Assembly: GCA_017987055.1 (NCBI GenBank) | Contig: JAGNUJ010000105.1 | Coordinates: forward strand, 1 to 5,640 | DNA length: 5,640 nt | Direction: 5' to 3' | From: Giesbergeria sp. | GTDB lineage: Bacteria > Pseudomonadota > Gammaproteobacteria > Burkholderiales > Burkholderiaceae_C | In this document: positions 1 to 5,640 of the stretch, one piece after another | How positions within the stretch are numbered: position 1 is the first letter of the stretch | Layout of the letters: each line of letters opens with the position of its first letter | Program-made: the position numbers and the translations under genes | Notes under the pieces: generated by a model | Seen by the model: only the letters and a program-made list of their open reading frames with translations | Told to the model about the DNA's origin: nothing | Database searches by the model: none

Positions 1-1
1 T

Positions 2-37
2 GCATAAAAAAGGAGCTTAAGCTCCTTTTTTTTATGC
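2..37. terminator. Intrinsic, probably bidirectional terminator
   Basis: A perfect inverted repeat (AGGAGCTT / AAGCTCCT, 11-26) is flanked by an A-run on the left (6-10) and a T-run on the right (27-33), so the stem extends through A-T pairs. Outer GCAT (2-5) and ATGC (34-37) could pair as well. A GC-containing stem followed by uninterrupted T is the classic rho-independent form. The A-run on the other side means it could also work on the opposite strand. It most likely ends a gene left of the window and insulates the chemoreceptor gene from readthrough. The stem has almost no loop on paper, so in RNA the central TTAA would open into a tetraloop. Confidence 0.88.
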
Positions 38-56
38 CACTCTAGAACTGCACAGT

Positions 57-77
57 GGAAATTTACCCAAGGTTTCC
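57..77 (+). other. Hairpin in the leader of the chemoreceptor gene
   Basis: GGAAA at 57-61 pairs with TTTCC at 73-77. The stem continues inward through two G-T pairs (62/72, 63/71) and T64-A70, leaving a five-base loop at 65-69: about eight pairs in total. No T-run follows, so it is not a terminator. It lies 68 nt upstream of the ATG and could be leader RNA structure, an operator-like inverted repeat, or chance. The rest of the 38-145 leader holds no convincing sigma-70 or sigma-28 promoter, and the start codon at 146 has only a weak purine-rich stretch (GAGAAAA, about 129-135) upstream. Confidence 0.35.
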
Positions 78-145
78 GCCAGCAATAGCCACCTATCAGC
101 GGCTGCGTTCTCTCTTTCATTCTTCATTGAGAAAACTAAAGACAT

Positions 146-1963
146 ATGTCATTTTCTAATATCAAGGTAGGCGTTCGCTTGGGGCTAGGATTTGCGCTGG
201 TGATATTGGCAGGATTGGTGGTAGCCCTTTTAGGCCGAATCGAGCTGAACTCAATTGACAAAGAAATGAGCCACTTGGTCAATGACCGCGTGGTCAAAGT
301 GGGGCAGCTCAATCGCATCAAGGACAACCTTAATGAAGTAGCGCACGCGGTCAATAACATTGTGGCATCCAGCAATCAACAACAAATGCAGGCGGAAAAA
401 CAAAAAATTGAAGTTATCCGCAACAAAACCACTCCACTGATGCAGACACTCAGTAGCAGCATTCAAAGTGCTGATGGTCGGGCGCTGATGGAAAAAGTCC
501 GTCAAATCCGTGATCCCTACAACGCAAACATCGACGAGATCGCGGCTGCCGCACTGGCTAGCTATGGCGAGCCAGTAAACGCAGAGCTGTTGCACAAAAG
601 TCGCGTCTTGCTAGTCAGCTATTTAGAAGCGTTAGACAGCATCATTGCGTTGCAAGAAGAAAAAATGAGCGAATCAGCTCAAACTGTGCAAAACGCTACG
701 GTGTTTACGGGTCAACTGCTGTTAATCATTGCCGGCGCGGCCGCGTTGATGGGCGCACTCATCGCTTGGGTGCTGACGCGCTCGATCACCCGCCAACTCG
801 GCGGCGAGCCTGACTACACCGCCAGCGTGGTACACGAAATTGCCAGCGGCAATTTGGCGGTTGAAGTCCAAACCCAGCCCGGCGACAGCACCAGCTTGCT
901 GGCCGGAATCAAAACCATGCGCGACGGTTTGGCCAAAGTAGTCGCCCACGTGCGCGAAGGCTCAGAAGCCGTGGCCTCGGCCAGTACGCAAATTTCAGAA
1001 GGCAACCAAGACCTGTCGGGTCGCACCGAAGAGCAAGCCAGCGCGCTGCAGCAAACTGCAGCGTCGATGGAGCAACTGAGCTCCACCGTCAAGCAAAACG
1101 CCGACAATGCCCGCCAAGCCAACCAACTGGCCCAAAGCGCCAGCACCGTCGCCATTCAAGGCGGCAACGTGGTCGCCCAAGTGGTGGACACCATGAAGGG
1201 CATCAACGATTCGAGCAAAAAAATTGCCGACATCATTGGCGTGATCGACTCGATTGCCTTCCAAACTAACATCTTGGCACTCAACGCCGCCGTCGAAGCC
1301 GCCCGCGCTGGCGAGCAAGGCCGTGGCTTTGCAGTGGTAGCGTCTGAAGTGCGCAGCTTGGCTGGCCGCTCGGCCAATGCAGCCAAAGAGATCAAAGAGT
1401 TGATCACCGACAGCGTGACCCGCGTCGAGCAAGGCACCAGCTTGGTCGGCCAAGCCGGCGTGACAATGAGCGAGGTGGTCAACAGTATCCGCCGCGTCAC
1501 CGACATCATGGGCGAGATCAGTGCGGCCAGCTCTGAGCAAAGCGCGGGAGTCTCCCAAGTGGGCGAAGCAGTGACACAAATGGACCAAACTACACAGCAA
1601 AACGCCGCCCTGGTCGAAGAAATGGCTGCCGCTGCCGCCAGCCTCAGCACCCAAGCACAAGACTTGGTGCAAACCGTGGCCATGTTCAAACTAGGGAAAA
1701 ACTACAGCGCCACCCCCCGTATGCAACGCAGCACAACCCACGCGCCAACCCACTCACCCAACGCCAAAGCTGCTCCAGTACAGCACAGTGCAACTGTCGG
1801 CTTGGCAGCGCCCACCCGCTCTGGCACCCACAACACATCGTCCGCACTCAAGGTGCCCAAAGCCCCTAAAACTTCACACTCCCACACAGCACTGCCCTCC
1901 GGCAGCGCCAGCGCAACTGTCGCCAAAGCCGATAACAGCATGGACGACTGGGAAAGCTTCTAA
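146..1963 (+). CDS. Methyl-accepting chemotaxis protein (transmembrane chemoreceptor)
   Basis: This 605-residue receptor senses a periplasmic signal and controls CheA kinase through CheW. Seen in order: a short cytoplasmic N-terminus, TM1 (about 10-30), a mostly helical periplasmic sensor of about 155 residues (31-185, probably a four-helix-bundle type), TM2 (188-210), a HAMP-like region beginning [11 protein letters not shown] (212-222), and a long coiled-coil signalling domain. The hairpin tip is unmistakable: [16 protein letters not shown] (384-399), preceded by [14 protein letters not shown]. Likely methylated residues lie around EEQASALQQ (295-303) and E309. A Ser/Thr/His/Pro/Ala-rich flexible linker of about 80 residues ends in DWESF (601-605), matching the xWxxF CheR/CheB tether known from enteric receptors. 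The ligand cannot be predicted. The sensor-encoding part is clearly less GC-rich than the signalling part. The gene stands alone, with no che genes in view; the Shine-Dalgarno is weak, but the MSFSNIKVG start matches the short N-terminus usual for this family. Confidence 0.96.
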   Translation: MSFSNIKVGVRLGLGFALVILAGLVVALLGRIELNSIDKEMSHLVNDRVVKVGQLNRIKDNLNEVAHAVNNIVASSNQQQMQAEKQKIEVIRNKTTPLMQTLSSSIQSADGRALMEKVRQIRDPYNANIDEIAAAALASYGEPVNAELLHKSRVLLVSYLEALDSIIALQEEKMSESAQTVQNATVFTGQLLLIIAGAAALMGALIAWVLTRSITRQLGGEPDYTASVVHEIASGNLAVEVQTQPGDSTSLLAGIKTMRDGLAKVVAHVREGSEAVASASTQISEGNQDLSGRTEEQASALQQTAASMEQLSSTVKQNADNARQANQLAQSASTVAIQGGNVVAQVVDTMKGINDSSKKIADIIGVIDSIAFQTNILALNAAVEAARAGEQGRGFAVVASEVRSLAGRSANAAKEIKELITDSVTRVEQGTSLVGQAGVTMSEVVNSIRRVTDIMGEISAASSEQSAGVSQVGEAVTQMDQTTQQNAALVEEMAAAAASLSTQAQDLVQTVAMFKLGKNYSATPRMQRSTTHAPTHSPNAKAAPVQHSATVGLAAPTRSGTHNTSSALKVPKAPKTSHSHTALPSGSASATVAKADNSMDDWESF

Positions 1964-2026
1964 GCTCTTTGCGTCTATAGCTAGATTGGGCGCGCCGGGG
2001 CTAAAGGCTCTGGTACGCTCAATCCG

Positions 2027-3268
2027 ATGTCTACCCCTGCTATTTCTCCTGCGCGCACTGACTCTGCTGTGCCTGCCAGCATCGCGCCCGGCATGGCCAT
2101 CATGGTGCTCACGCTGCTGCTGAGCATCCAACCCGTCACCACCGATCTGTATTTGCCCGCCTTGCCGGCGCTCACACGCAGCTTGGGCGCACCCGTTGCG
2201 GCCGGGCAGCTCACGCTGAGCGCGCTGCTGCTGGCGTTTGGTAGCTCGCAATTAATTTGGGGGCCACTATCTGACCGCTTTGGCCGCCGTCCAGTGTTAC
2301 TGACGGGCTTAATTTTGTACACACTAGCTTCGGTAGGCAGCGCTTGGGCGGCGTCGATGGAGCTGTTAATTGGCTGGCGCATTGCCCAAGGCGCGGCGAT
2401 GGGCGCGGTGGTGATGTGCGCCCGCGCCATCGTGCGCGACCTCTATAACCCGCTGACCGGCGCACGCGCCATGTCCAAAGCGCTGACCGGGCTGGGCATC
2501 ATCGCCTGTGTGTGCGCCCCCATCGGCGGATGGCTGACCGAGTGGCTGGGCTGGCGCGCGGCGCTGTTGGCGCTCACCGCCTATGCGCTGGTCACGCTGG
2601 CGCTGGTTGCGCTGCGCCTGCCCGAAACGCTGCAAAACAAAAACCCACGCGCCCTGCAACCGGCCACGCTGCTGCGCACTTGGTTGACAGTGCTGCGCCA
2701 CCCCACGTTCTGGGCGTTTTCGCTGCTGACCACCGCCAGTTACGGTGGGCTGTTTACGTTTTTAGCGGCTTCGTCGTTTGTCTTTATTGAAGTGCTCGGG
2801 CTCACCCGCACCCAATACAGCTGGGTGCTGCTGTCGAGCGCACTGGCCTACTTTGTCGGCACCTTTTTTTGCCGCTATCTGCTGGCGCGCCACGGCCTCA
2901 AGCGCACCGTGGTGTTAGCGGCGGGTTTGAGCGTCAGCGGCGGCACGCTGCTGGTGGGGGTCGCGGCTTTGGGCTGGCACCAGCCGTGGGCGCTGCTGCT
3001 GCCGTTTTATCTGTTCATGCTCGGCCACGGCATCCACCAGCCGTGCGGACAATCCGGCGCGGTCGGCCCCTTTCCACAAGCCGCCGGCATGGCCTCGGCG
3101 CTGAACGGTTTCATGATGATGTTGGCCGCCTTTGCGATGGGCGGCTGGGTCGGTCGGCACTTGGATGGCACGGTCTGGCCGCTGGTCTATGGCGTGTGGT
3201 TTTGGTCGCTGGTGCTCGGCGCTGTCGCTTGGATTTTGGTGCCGCGCTTTGGAGAACCCCGTGAATAA
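2027..3268 (+). CDS. MFS multidrug efflux transporter, Bcr/CflA type (DHA1 family)
   Basis: A 413-residue inner-membrane protein with about 12 hydrophobic segments, the usual length for proton-driven drug:H+ antiporters of the Bcr/CflA group. Family signs visible in the sequence: [12 protein letters not shown] at the end of TM1 (38-49, with acidic D40 in the place typical of the group); motif [12 protein letters not shown] between TM2 and TM3 (79-89); a TM5 motif of the [14 protein letters not shown] kind; LPETL at the start of the central loop; and a C-terminal half with [13 protein letters not shown], characteristic of Bcr relatives. The substrate (bicyclomycin, chloramphenicol, sulfonamide or other) cannot be told from sequence. 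The first ATG at 2027 has no clear Shine-Dalgarno; an in-frame ATG at 2093 (M23, just before TM1) is an alternative. The gene lies 63 nt after the chemoreceptor with no terminator between them that I can see, and its last 8 nt overlap miaA. Confidence 0.93.
   Translation: MSTPAISPARTDSAVPASIAPGMAIMVLTLLLSIQPVTTDLYLPALPALTRSLGAPVAAGQLTLSALLLAFGSSQLIWGPLSDRFGRRPVLLTGLILYTLASVGSAWAASMELLIGWRIAQGAAMGAVVMCARAIVRDLYNPLTGARAMSKALTGLGIIACVCAPIGGWLTEWLGWRAALLALTAYALVTLALVALRLPETLQNKNPRALQPATLLRTWLTVLRHPTFWAFSLLTTASYGGLFTFLAASSFVFIEVLGLTRTQYSWVLLSSALAYFVGTFFCRYLLARHGLKRTVVLAAGLSVSGGTLLVGVAALGWHQPWALLLPFYLFMLGHGIHQPCGQSGAVGPFPQAAGMASALNGFMMMLAAFAMGGWVGRHLDGTVWPLVYGVWFWSLVLGAVAWILVPRFGEPRE
3251..3256 (+). 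promoter_or_regulatory. Shine-Dalgarno of miaA that fixes its GTG start
   Basis: GGAGAA lies 4 nt before GTG 3261, inside the last codons of the transporter gene. It is the only good ribosome-binding site near the MiaA N-terminus, so it decides in favour of the GTG rather than the upstream in-frame ATG at 3132. Because the site is within the upstream reading frame and the genes overlap, translational coupling is likely. Confidence 0.75.
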
Positions 3269-4253
3269 ACCCAACCTACCTTGCTTGGCAATTACAGGCC
3301 CCACCGCCTCGGGCAAAACCGCCGGTGCGCTGGCTGTGGCCGCCGTGCTGGCACGGCACTTACCGGTCGAAATCATCAGCGTCGATTCGGCCTTGGTGTA
3401 CCGGGGCATGGACATTGGCAGCGCCAAACCAACGGCGCACGAGCGCGCCGCCGTGGCGCACCACCTGATCGACATCCGCGACCCGCTGCACGCCTACAGC
3501 GCCGCCGAATTTGTGCGCGATGCCACACAACTGATTGCCAAGATCCGCGCCCGCGGCGCACTGCCGCTGCTGGTGGGTGGCACCATGTTGTATTTCAAAG
3601 CGCTGATTGACGGCATTGACGACATGCCCGCCGCCGACCCCGCTGTGCGCGCACAGATTGAGGCCCAGGCGCTAGAGCGCGGCTGGCCAGCGCTGCACGC
3701 CAATCTGGCGCAGATCGATCCGATCACCGCCGCGCGCTTAGCACCTGCCGACAGCCAACGCATTCAGCGCGCGCTGGAGGTGTGGCAAATATCAGGGCGA
3801 CCGTTATCGAGCTTTCACACATCAAAAACCATAGCTGCTAGCGCAAGTCCCATAAGGGCTAGAGACCTTTTTTCCTTAGAACCACAAGACCGGGCTTGGC
3901 TGCACGAGCGCATCGCCCTGCGCTTTGACAGCATGTTGCAACAAGACTTTATCGACGAAGTACGCCAACTGCGCGCACGCGGCGACCTGCACCCGGATTT
4001 GCCCTCGATGCGCTGCGTCGGCTACCGCCAAGCGTGGCAGGCGCTGGACGCGCAAGCCGCCGCCGCGCATGGCACGCCGCTGGACACCACCGAGCTGCGC
4101 GAACGCGGCATCATCGCCACGCGCCAGCTCGCCAAACGCCAAGTGACGTGGCTGCGCAGCATGACCGAGCGCCAAGTAATTGCCTGCGACCACTCCAACG
4201 CCACCGCCCAACTGGTGCAAGCGGTGCTGCAACGGCTGGACTCCAAAGAATGA
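3261..4253 (+). CDS. miaA: tRNA dimethylallyltransferase (tRNA A37 isopentenyltransferase)
   Basis: MiaA transfers dimethylallyl from DMAPP to N6 of adenosine 37 in tRNAs reading codons that begin with U, the first step towards ms2i6A, which MiaB completes. The 330-residue product has the family's usual length. Visible: P-loop GPTASGKT (13-20); [18 protein letters not shown] (40-57) with catalytic-site D42; [24 protein letters not shown] (106-120) with the channel threonine T108; [19 protein letters not shown]; and the C-terminal [10 protein letters not shown] (250-259) and [17 protein letters not shown] blocks. The start is GTG 3261, placed just before the P-loop strand and after a good Shine-Dalgarno; the longer ATG form (3132) would add 43 residues read out of frame from the transporter gene. 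Residues about 188-205 are encoded by an AT-rich repeat-like segment, in a stretch that varies between family members, so the enzyme is probably still active. The stop overlaps the next gene's ATG (ATGA). Confidence 0.97.
   Translation: MNKPNLPCLAITGPTASGKTAGALAVAAVLARHLPVEIISVDSALVYRGMDIGSAKPTAHERAAVAHHLIDIRDPLHAYSAAEFVRDATQLIAKIRARGALPLLVGGTMLYFKALIDGIDDMPAADPAVRAQIEAQALERGWPALHANLAQIDPITAARLAPADSQRIQRALEVWQISGRPLSSFHTSKTIAASASPIRARDLFSLEPQDRAWLHERIALRFDSMLQQDFIDEVRQLRARGDLHPDLPSMRCVGYRQAWQALDAQAAAAHGTPLDTTELRERGIIATRQLAKRQVTWLRSMTERQVIACDHSNATAQLVQAVLQRLDSKE
3823..3877. repeat. Dispersed palindromic repeat-like element inside miaA
   Basis: This short stretch stands out from the surrounding high-GC miaA sequence. 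It contains ATAGCTGCTAGCGC (3831-3844), then GGGCTAGAGACC (3856-3867), then a run of six T. CTAGC (3838-3842) and GCTAG (3858-3862) form an inverted pair around a 15-nt centre. From memory, segments beginning CATAGCTGCTAGCGC and ending near GGGCTAGAGGCC followed by T are scattered through Comamonadaceae genomes. That match is recalled, not searched. Here the element is read in frame ([18 protein letters not shown]) without a stop. The boundaries are approximate. Confidence 0.55.
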
Positions 4254-4903
4254 GCACCCTGCAAGTCACCAACTTGGGCAAGCGCTACGGCAGCAGCGCG
4301 GTGTTCAGCAACGTCAGCTTCAGCGTGCCGCCGGGGGAGTTCATCGCCATCGTCGGCGACTCGGGAGTGGGTAAATCGACGCTGCTCAACTGCTTGGCGG
4401 GGCTGGACGACTGGGACAGTGGCCGCATTACCCACGGCGATACCGACTTAGGCACGCTGGACGAAACCCAGCGTGCGCTGTGGCGGCGCGCACAGGTGGG
4501 ATTTGTGTTCCAAGCGTTTCACGTGTTGCCGCACCTTGATGTTGCGCAAAACGTCGCTCTGCCGCTGCTGCTGCTGGGCCGCCCGGATACGGCGCGGGTG
4601 CAGCAAATGCTGGACGCGGTCGGCTTGGATGACTTGGGCGCACGCCTGCCCCAGCAGTTAAGCGGCGGCCAGCTGCAGCGCGTGGCCTTGGCGCGGGCGC
4701 TGGTGCATCGCCCCGCGCTGTTGCTGGCCGACGAGCCAACGGGCAACCTCGACCCCAGCACAGCGGCACGCACAATGGACTTGCTGCTGGCGCAAACCCG
4801 TCAACAAGGCGCTGCGCTGGTGCTGGTGACGCACTCAGACAGCGCAGCTGCCCGCGCCGACCGGGTGCTGCGCTTGAGCGCTAACGGCATCGCGCCAGCT
4901 TAA
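4250..4903 (+). CDS. ABC transporter ATP-binding protein, LolD/YbbA/MacB type
   Basis: A 217-residue nucleotide-binding subunit that would sit on the cytoplasmic face of an inner-membrane ABC complex. All motifs are intact: Walker [10 protein letters not shown] (36-44), Q-loop glutamine Q88 in [14 protein letters not shown], signature LSGGQ (137-141) followed by [10 protein letters not shown], Walker B LLLADE (157-162) running into PTGNLD, and H-loop H195 in LVTHS. The FQ-F-LP-L region and PTGNLD are typical of the o228/LolD/MacB class, whose partners are FtsX-like permeases. Just such a permease begins at 5532, so the pair probably works together in lipoprotein, lipid or peptide handling or export; the substrate is unknown. 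The ATG at 4250 overlaps the miaA TGA, suggesting coupled translation. A longer in-frame start at 4034 would read through miaA and is rejected. The gene ends only 12 nt from the convergent hsp20 stop, with no clear terminator between them. Confidence 0.94.
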   Translation: MSTLQVTNLGKRYGSSAVFSNVSFSVPPGEFIAIVGDSGVGKSTLLNCLAGLDDWDSGRITHGDTDLGTLDETQRALWRRAQVGFVFQAFHVLPHLDVAQNVALPLLLLGRPDTARVQQMLDAVGLDDLGARLPQQLSGGQLQRVALARALVHRPALLLADEPTGNLDPSTAARTMDLLLAQTRQQGAALVLVTHSDSAAARADRVLRLSANGIAPA

Positions 4904-4915
4904 AGCGCCTGAGCG

Positions 4916-5344
4916 TTATTCAATCGCCAAGCGCTGCGCCGTGCCGCCGAGCTTTTTCGGCAACGTCAGCGTCAACACGCCGTGCTCGTACTTGGCCTTG
5001 GCCTGCCCGGCATCAATATCGGTGGGCAACTGAAAGCTGCGCGCTACCGAGCCAAAGTAGCGCTCTGAGCGCAGCACTTTTTCATCCTTGGACTGCTTGT
5101 CTTGCTGGCAGATTTCAGCGCGCAGGCTGACCACGTTGCCATCGAGCGAAACGTGGATGTCCTCTTTAGCCACGCCAGGGACTTCAGCGCTGATGACATA
5201 GCCGGTATCCGTCTCCGCCACATCGACCTTAATCTGGCTCGGCGTAGGCAGCGGGTCACCATGCAGCGGGCGAATATAAAAACCGGGGTTAATGTCTTTG
5301 AAGAAATCATCCAACAAACCACCACGACCGACCAATGCATTCAT
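4916..5344 (-). CDS. Hsp20 family small heat-shock protein (alpha-crystallin domain)
   Basis: A 142-residue ATP-independent cytoplasmic holdase that binds unfolding proteins and passes them to DnaK/ClpB. A short N-terminal arm (1-36, MNALVGRGGLLDDFF then a PLHGDPLPTP linker) precedes the alpha-crystallin domain (about 37-131). Visible landmarks: VDVAETDTGYVISAEVPGV, KEDIHVSLDGNVVSLRAE, ERYFGSVARSFQLP (94-107) and the signature A-x-x-x-(H)-G-V-L (117-124), with H where N is usual. The tail ends RLAIE, whose L139-A140-I141 matches the I-x-I/V motif used for oligomer assembly. The length is normal for a bacterial class A-like Hsp20. The start has an excellent Shine-Dalgarno and upstream lies a sigma-32-like promoter. 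The gene is convergent with the ABC ATPase gene and divergent from the permease gene. Confidence 0.95.
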   Translation of the reverse strand: MNALVGRGGLLDDFFKDINPGFYIRPLHGDPLPTPSQIKVDVAETDTGYVISAEVPGVAKEDIHVSLDGNVVSLRAEICQQDKQSKDEKVLRSERYFGSVARSFQLPTDIDAGQAKAKYEHGVLTLTLPKKLGGTAQRLAIE

Positions 5345-5405
5345 GACAAATCTCCTTTAAAGGGGGTTGACAAAAATCCGACAAGACTGAACCAAGCCAG
5401 TCTGC
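5345..5405 (-). promoter_or_regulatory. hsp20 5' leader, candidate RNA thermometer with Shine-Dalgarno
   Basis: The Shine-Dalgarno AAGGAGAT (5357-5350 on the - strand) lies 5 nt before the ATG; counted from GGAG the spacing is 7 nt. Directly upstream is CCCCCU, so the core CCU-[UUAA]-AGG can fold over the Shine-Dalgarno. The helix could extend, with mismatches and G-U pairs, between about 5361-5375 and 5342-5356, reaching the start codon. Near the expected 5' end of the transcript a second hairpin has a perfect 6-bp stem (5384-5389 with 5398-5403) and an 8-nt loop. A weak, mismatch-rich helix over the Shine-Dalgarno preceded by a stable stem is how ROSE-type thermometers of small heat-shock genes are arranged. 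I do not see the full ROSE consensus, so this remains a candidate based on pairing alone. Confidence 0.45.
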
Positions 5406-5410
5406 TTTAC

Positions 5411-5438
5411 AAATAGGGGGGCTGCTGAAGACTTCAAG
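5411..5438 (-). promoter_or_regulatory. Sigma-32 (RpoH) type heat-shock promoter of hsp20
   Basis: Read on the - strand, CTTGAA (5438-5433) is followed after 13 nt by CCCCTATTT (5419-5411). The known RpoH consensus is CTTGAA, 13-17 nt, CCCCATnT, so the -35 matches fully and the -10 differs mainly in the order TA for AT. Transcription would begin near 5404-5406, giving a leader of about 60 nt. The position directly upstream of a small heat-shock gene supports the call. Confidence 0.75.
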
Positions 5439-5531
5439 ATACTGGGGTACTGCACGTTGTGAGCAGTCGTATATCTGGCCTATCTGGGCGGCTGGCGACG
5501 CTAGCGAGCGCAGCGCGCCACAATACCCGCC

Positions 5532-5640
5532 ATGCTGGCTTTGCTTCGCCTTTGGTCTCTACAAGAACTGCGCCACCACCCGTGGCGCAGCGCGGCTGCC
5601 GTGTGCGCCGTGGTGCTGGGGGTGGCGCTGGCGTTTGCGG
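5532..5640 (+). CDS. ABC transporter permease, FtsX/YbbP-like (N-terminus only)
   Basis: The first 36 codons run off the right edge: MLALLRLWSLQELRHHPWR, followed by a hydrophobic stretch AAAVCAVVLGVALAFA that begins the first membrane helix (about 20-36). An amphipathic N-terminal helix, a basic R-H-H-P-W-R turn and then TM1 are typical of large FtsX-domain permeases of the YbbP/MacB kind. The ATPase of matching class ends 628 nt upstream on the same strand, with only the inverted hsp20 between, so this is probably its partner. No Shine-Dalgarno is visible before the ATG; a CACAAT hexamer (5519-5524) ends 7 nt before it. The identification rests on a short N-terminus plus context. Confidence 0.7.
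   Translation, partial: MLALLRLWSLQELRHHPWRSAAAVCAVVLGVALAFA

Noticed and set aside
38..145. FliA (sigma-28) flagellar/chemotaxis promoter for the receptor gene
   Set aside because: I looked for TAAAG...GCCGATAA spacing and found no acceptable match.
995..1672. 225-aa open frame antisense to the chemoreceptor signalling domain
   Set aside because: The + strand encodes an unmistakable conserved receptor domain there; the antisense product is a His/Ala/Gly-rich composition typical of shadow frames in GC-rich coding DNA.
3132..3260. Upstream in-frame ATG extension of miaA
   Set aside because: It would add 43 residues overlapping the transporter frame, with no similarity to MiaA N-termini; GTG 3261 has the Shine-Dalgarno and starts just before the P-loop.
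2915..3475. 186-aa antisense frame across the transporter/miaA junction
   Set aside because: It spans two real genes on the other strand and shows no domain or ribosome-binding site.
4034..4249. Upstream in-frame ATG extension of the ABC ATPase
   Set aside because: The extra 72 residues lie wholly inside miaA and are low-complexity Ala/Arg; ATG 4250 places Walker A at the normal position.
4870..4920. Bidirectional terminator between the ABC ATPase and hsp20
   Set aside because: GCGCT/AGCGC can pair only across a loop of more than 20 nt and no T-run follows on either strand.
5367..5372. Perfect TTGACA on the + strand, a possible sigma-70 -35 box
   Set aside because: No TATAAT-like hexamer lies 16-18 nt downstream, and the site falls within the - strand hsp20 leader.
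5102..5416. 104-aa + strand frame opposite hsp20 and its leader
   Set aside because: It is the shadow of the alpha-crystallin domain, with no independent support.
5472..5488. Short direct repeat TATCTGGcc-TATCTGGgc and the CGCTAGCG palindrome at 5499-5506
   Set aside because: Only two units of about 9 nt and one 8-nt palindrome; within chance for this length and tied to no feature.

Overview
The window looks like a chromosomal segment from a GC-rich betaproteobacterium, most probably Comamonadaceae (Rhodoferax/Polaromonas/Acidovorax relatives). This rests on the betaproteobacterial type of chemoreceptor (GGEP-containing HAMP region, xWxxF tail), the MiaA sequence type, high-GC codon use, and a short AT-rich palindromic segment inside miaA that I recognise from memory as a dispersed Comamonadaceae repeat. 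No database search was possible, so the taxonomic call is an inference.

Layout, left to right. Positions 1-37 hold a strong intrinsic terminator, the end of an off-window gene. A leader with one hairpin (57-77) precedes a complete methyl-accepting chemotaxis protein (146-1963, +). Then comes a tightly packed + strand run: a 12-TM Bcr/CflA-type drug efflux transporter (2027-3268), miaA tRNA dimethylallyltransferase (GTG start 3261, ending 4253, overlapping the transporter by 8 nt) and a LolD/YbbA-type ABC ATPase (4250-4903, overlapping miaA by ATGA). An Hsp20 small heat-shock protein gene lies convergently on the - strand (4916-5344), with a strong Shine-Dalgarno, a heat-shock sigma-32-like promoter (5411-5438) and a leader that could fold as an RNA thermometer. 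The + strand resumes at 5532 with the first 36 codons of an FtsX/YbbP-type ABC permease, the probable partner of the ATPase, running off the right edge.

How the genes relate. The chemoreceptor is an independent unit feeding CheA/CheW. The transporter, miaA and ATPase genes are probably co-transcribed and translationally coupled, although their functions are unrelated. The ATPase and permease probably form one inner-membrane complex whose genes are split by the inverted hsp20 unit, which carries its own stress-inducible control.

No clearly new multi-gene system is visible. The most interesting points are the repeat-like segment read in frame through miaA, the sigma-32 promoter plus candidate thermometer of hsp20, the hsp20 unit between ABC partners, and the compositional break inside the chemoreceptor gene.
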